Assembly (NCBI RefSeq): GCF_024749285.1
Contig: NZ_CP087196.1
Location: forward strand, 4,960,001-5,024,000
DNA from: Pseudomonas sp. B21-015
GTDB lineage: Bacteria; Pseudomonadota; Gammaproteobacteria; Pseudomonadales; Pseudomonadaceae
Length of the DNA stretch: 64,000 nt
Direction: 5' to 3'
Of this stretch, positions 62,713 through 64,000 are shown in pieces. A program made the translations under genes and the position numbers. How positions within the stretch are numbered: position 1 is the stretch's first letter; each line of letters starts with the position of its first letter. The notes beneath the pieces were generated by a model. The model did not search any database. It was not told where the DNA came from and saw only the letters and a list, made by a program, of their open reading frames with translations.

Positions 62713-63866
62713 AGTGGATTTCCTTTCATAGAAGTAAGACGGCCATAATTGGTTTTGGCCTTTGCTTGGCAGCTATTTTTAGTGCTATCAACACCTGAAT
62801 GGACTCCCAGCAGCTGGATTTTCTTGTTGGCTGAGTCATAGGCATAGACAGGAGCACCAGAAAATCCAACCAGCGTGCTGCAGGTGTGGGAAAAGCAACC
62901 ATTAGCCTGTATGTCTAAGGCTCGGCAATAACCGACCCCATAGGGACTCCACATCAGTTTTTTTAGATAGTCACCACTGGAAATACCTTTAAATGTCAAG
63001 TTGTCTCGCAGTGTCGTGTTATACACAACTCCTGGCACAAAAATCCCATCTTCCCAATTAAACTCGCGCAGATCTGGGTTGATCCTAGGGAGTGTGGAAG
63101 AATCAAGTTTAGGTGTCGGGGCTTGTATAAAGACGATGTCGCAAGGACTTGTGAACTTGCAGGGGGTAGTTGAGTTTATAAGAACGAATTTACCATCGAG
63201 TAACAGATATCGGGCGTCCATGCCGGGAATGCAATGGCTCGCGGTGACCCACTCCCCATCTTTGTAAACAGAGGCCATGCACTGGTGTTTTCTATTGATG
63301 TCGACGATAGATGTAACCAGTGATAACGCCTTCAGATAGCCCGTTTTTGCTTCTTGATTTTTGTTAACCTGGGTCAGTGCTTCATCGAGTTGTTGATTCC
63401 AACTCGGGCCATTTGGGCGGTCAAAGCTGGCAAAGCATTTTTCGGCTTGTTCCTTAACTTGGTTTTCAGGAACGGCATCCAGTTCGCCTATACAACCCGC
63501 AGCCTCCTCTCGCATCTTTTGTTTTGCTAAGGCACTAGGGCCAGCAGTTTGAACGTGGTCGACCTCATTCTTAAAAATCGGAAATTTTTCGACGATGCCG
63601 GGGCCGTTTTTATCGCCTACCGTTTGATCGGTCTCGTGGCTGCGTTTCAGCAGGGGCGTGGCGATATCCGTTAAATCGGCTGATTGTAGATAGCTCATTT
63701 GGCGCTGAGATTCAGGTGCCCAATCAACACGCTGACCTCTGTCGTAGTGGCTCTCCGGCCCAAAATTGCCGATTTTCTCCAGATTTCCGCCTGCCATTCC
63801 ACGGGTGGTAAAGACCATCGACACCATCATGGCCAGCGCGCTGAGCTGTGAGAGTCCGTTCTTCAT
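62709..63866 (-). CDS. Trypsin-like secreted serine protease
   Basis: A 385-residue protein with an N-terminal signal (ALAMMVSMVFTTRGMAGG). The chymotrypsin-fold catalytic triad is visible: His in EWVTASHCIPGM at about residue 212, Asp in SPCDIVFIQAP near 245, and Ser in CSTLVGFSGAPVYAY (G-x-S-G) near 335. Paired cysteines suggest periplasmic or extracellular disulfides. About 190 N-terminal residues before the protease domain are helical and could be a pro-region. First gene of a leftward pair with a lipoprotein. Confidence 0.82.
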   Translation of the reverse strand: MKNGLSQLSALAMMVSMVFTTRGMAGGNLEKIGNFGPESHYDRGQRVDWAPESQRQMSYLQSADLTDIATPLLKRSHETDQTVGDKNGPGIVEKFPIFKNEVDHVQTAGPSALAKQKMREEAAGCIGELDAVPENQVKEQAEKCFASFDRPNGPSWNQQLDEALTQVNKNQEAKTGYLKALSLVTSIVDINRKHQCMASVYKDGEWVTASHCIPGMDARYLLLDGKFVLINSTTPCKFTSPCDIVFIQAPTPKLDSSTLPRINPDLREFNWEDGIFVPGVVYNTTLRDNLTFKGISSGDYLKKLMWSPYGVGYCRALDIQANGCFSHTCSTLVGFSGAPVYAYDSANKKIQLLGVHSGVDSTKNSCQAKAKTNYGRLTSMKGNPL

Positions 63867-64000
63867 GGGCCTAAAGTCCTACTAAGTGCCACCTCTTTTT
63901 ATGTATAGCAGCGAAATGATGTCCAAGCCGTCTTAAAAAAATCAAATAGTCATTAGCAACCCGACGTGCCCATCACCAGCATTATTGGCCCATCAGTCTG

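Overview
The window is chromosomal DNA of a fluorescent Pseudomonas. The evidence is the mucA-algU order, algU-nadB, ygfX-sdhE-ygfZ, an OprD-family porin with a TctCBA/TctDE tricarboxylate system, phaG, and REPIN-type repeats (GTGGCGAGGGAGCTTGCTCCC and GCGGGCAAGCCCGCTCCCAC variants) of the P. fluorescens group. Bases 1-19190 are ordinary core genome ending in tRNA-Gly(CCC).

From about 19.2 kb to the right edge the window is accessory. Directly behind the tRNA sits a tightly coupled rightward operon that matches the gamma-mobile-trio (GMT) module: recombinase GmtY, large integrase GmtZ and coiled-coil GmtX. Two further coupled genes follow, the second of which looks like a RecD2-type helicase whose Walker motifs have been lost. 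Cargo follows as small blocks: a DUF262 protein, orphan hypotheticals, a lipoprotein, a 3'-5' exonuclease gene broken by one stop codon, a HEPN-like zinc protein, a GFA-family protein, and an IS66 element abutting the 3' end of a Septu-like pair (PtuA ATPase + PtuB HNH). After these come an ABC-three-component-like operon, a pentapeptide-repeat protein, an XRE-ImmA/IrrE + PIN + unknown operon, and a second ImmA/IrrE gene behind a strong promoter with repeated operator-like words.

From 47.2 to 59.9 kb lies a mosaic bounded by a 275-bp direct repeat, each copy encoding nearly the same 69-aa protein. It contains LysR regulators and layered remnants: a truncated tautomerase, a group II intron 3' end, and pieces of IS21, IS5/IS427, IS1182 and IS3. 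A four-gene cluster (MFS transporter, MmgE/PrpD protein, GAPDH-like protein, APH-like kinase with an altered catalytic loop) sits between two inverted IS5-family ends and looks like a transposon-borne metabolic or self-resistance cassette of unknown product. The right edge holds an HTH-like hypothetical and a leftward pair encoding a trypsin-like secreted protease and a lipoprotein.

The right end of the island was not found; it probably lies beyond the window. Function names come from motif reading without database searches. The best candidates for undescribed biology are the XRE-ImmA/PIN/unknown operon, the degenerate RecD2-like gene locked to the GMT trio, and the IS-flanked PrpD/GAPDH-like/kinase cluster.
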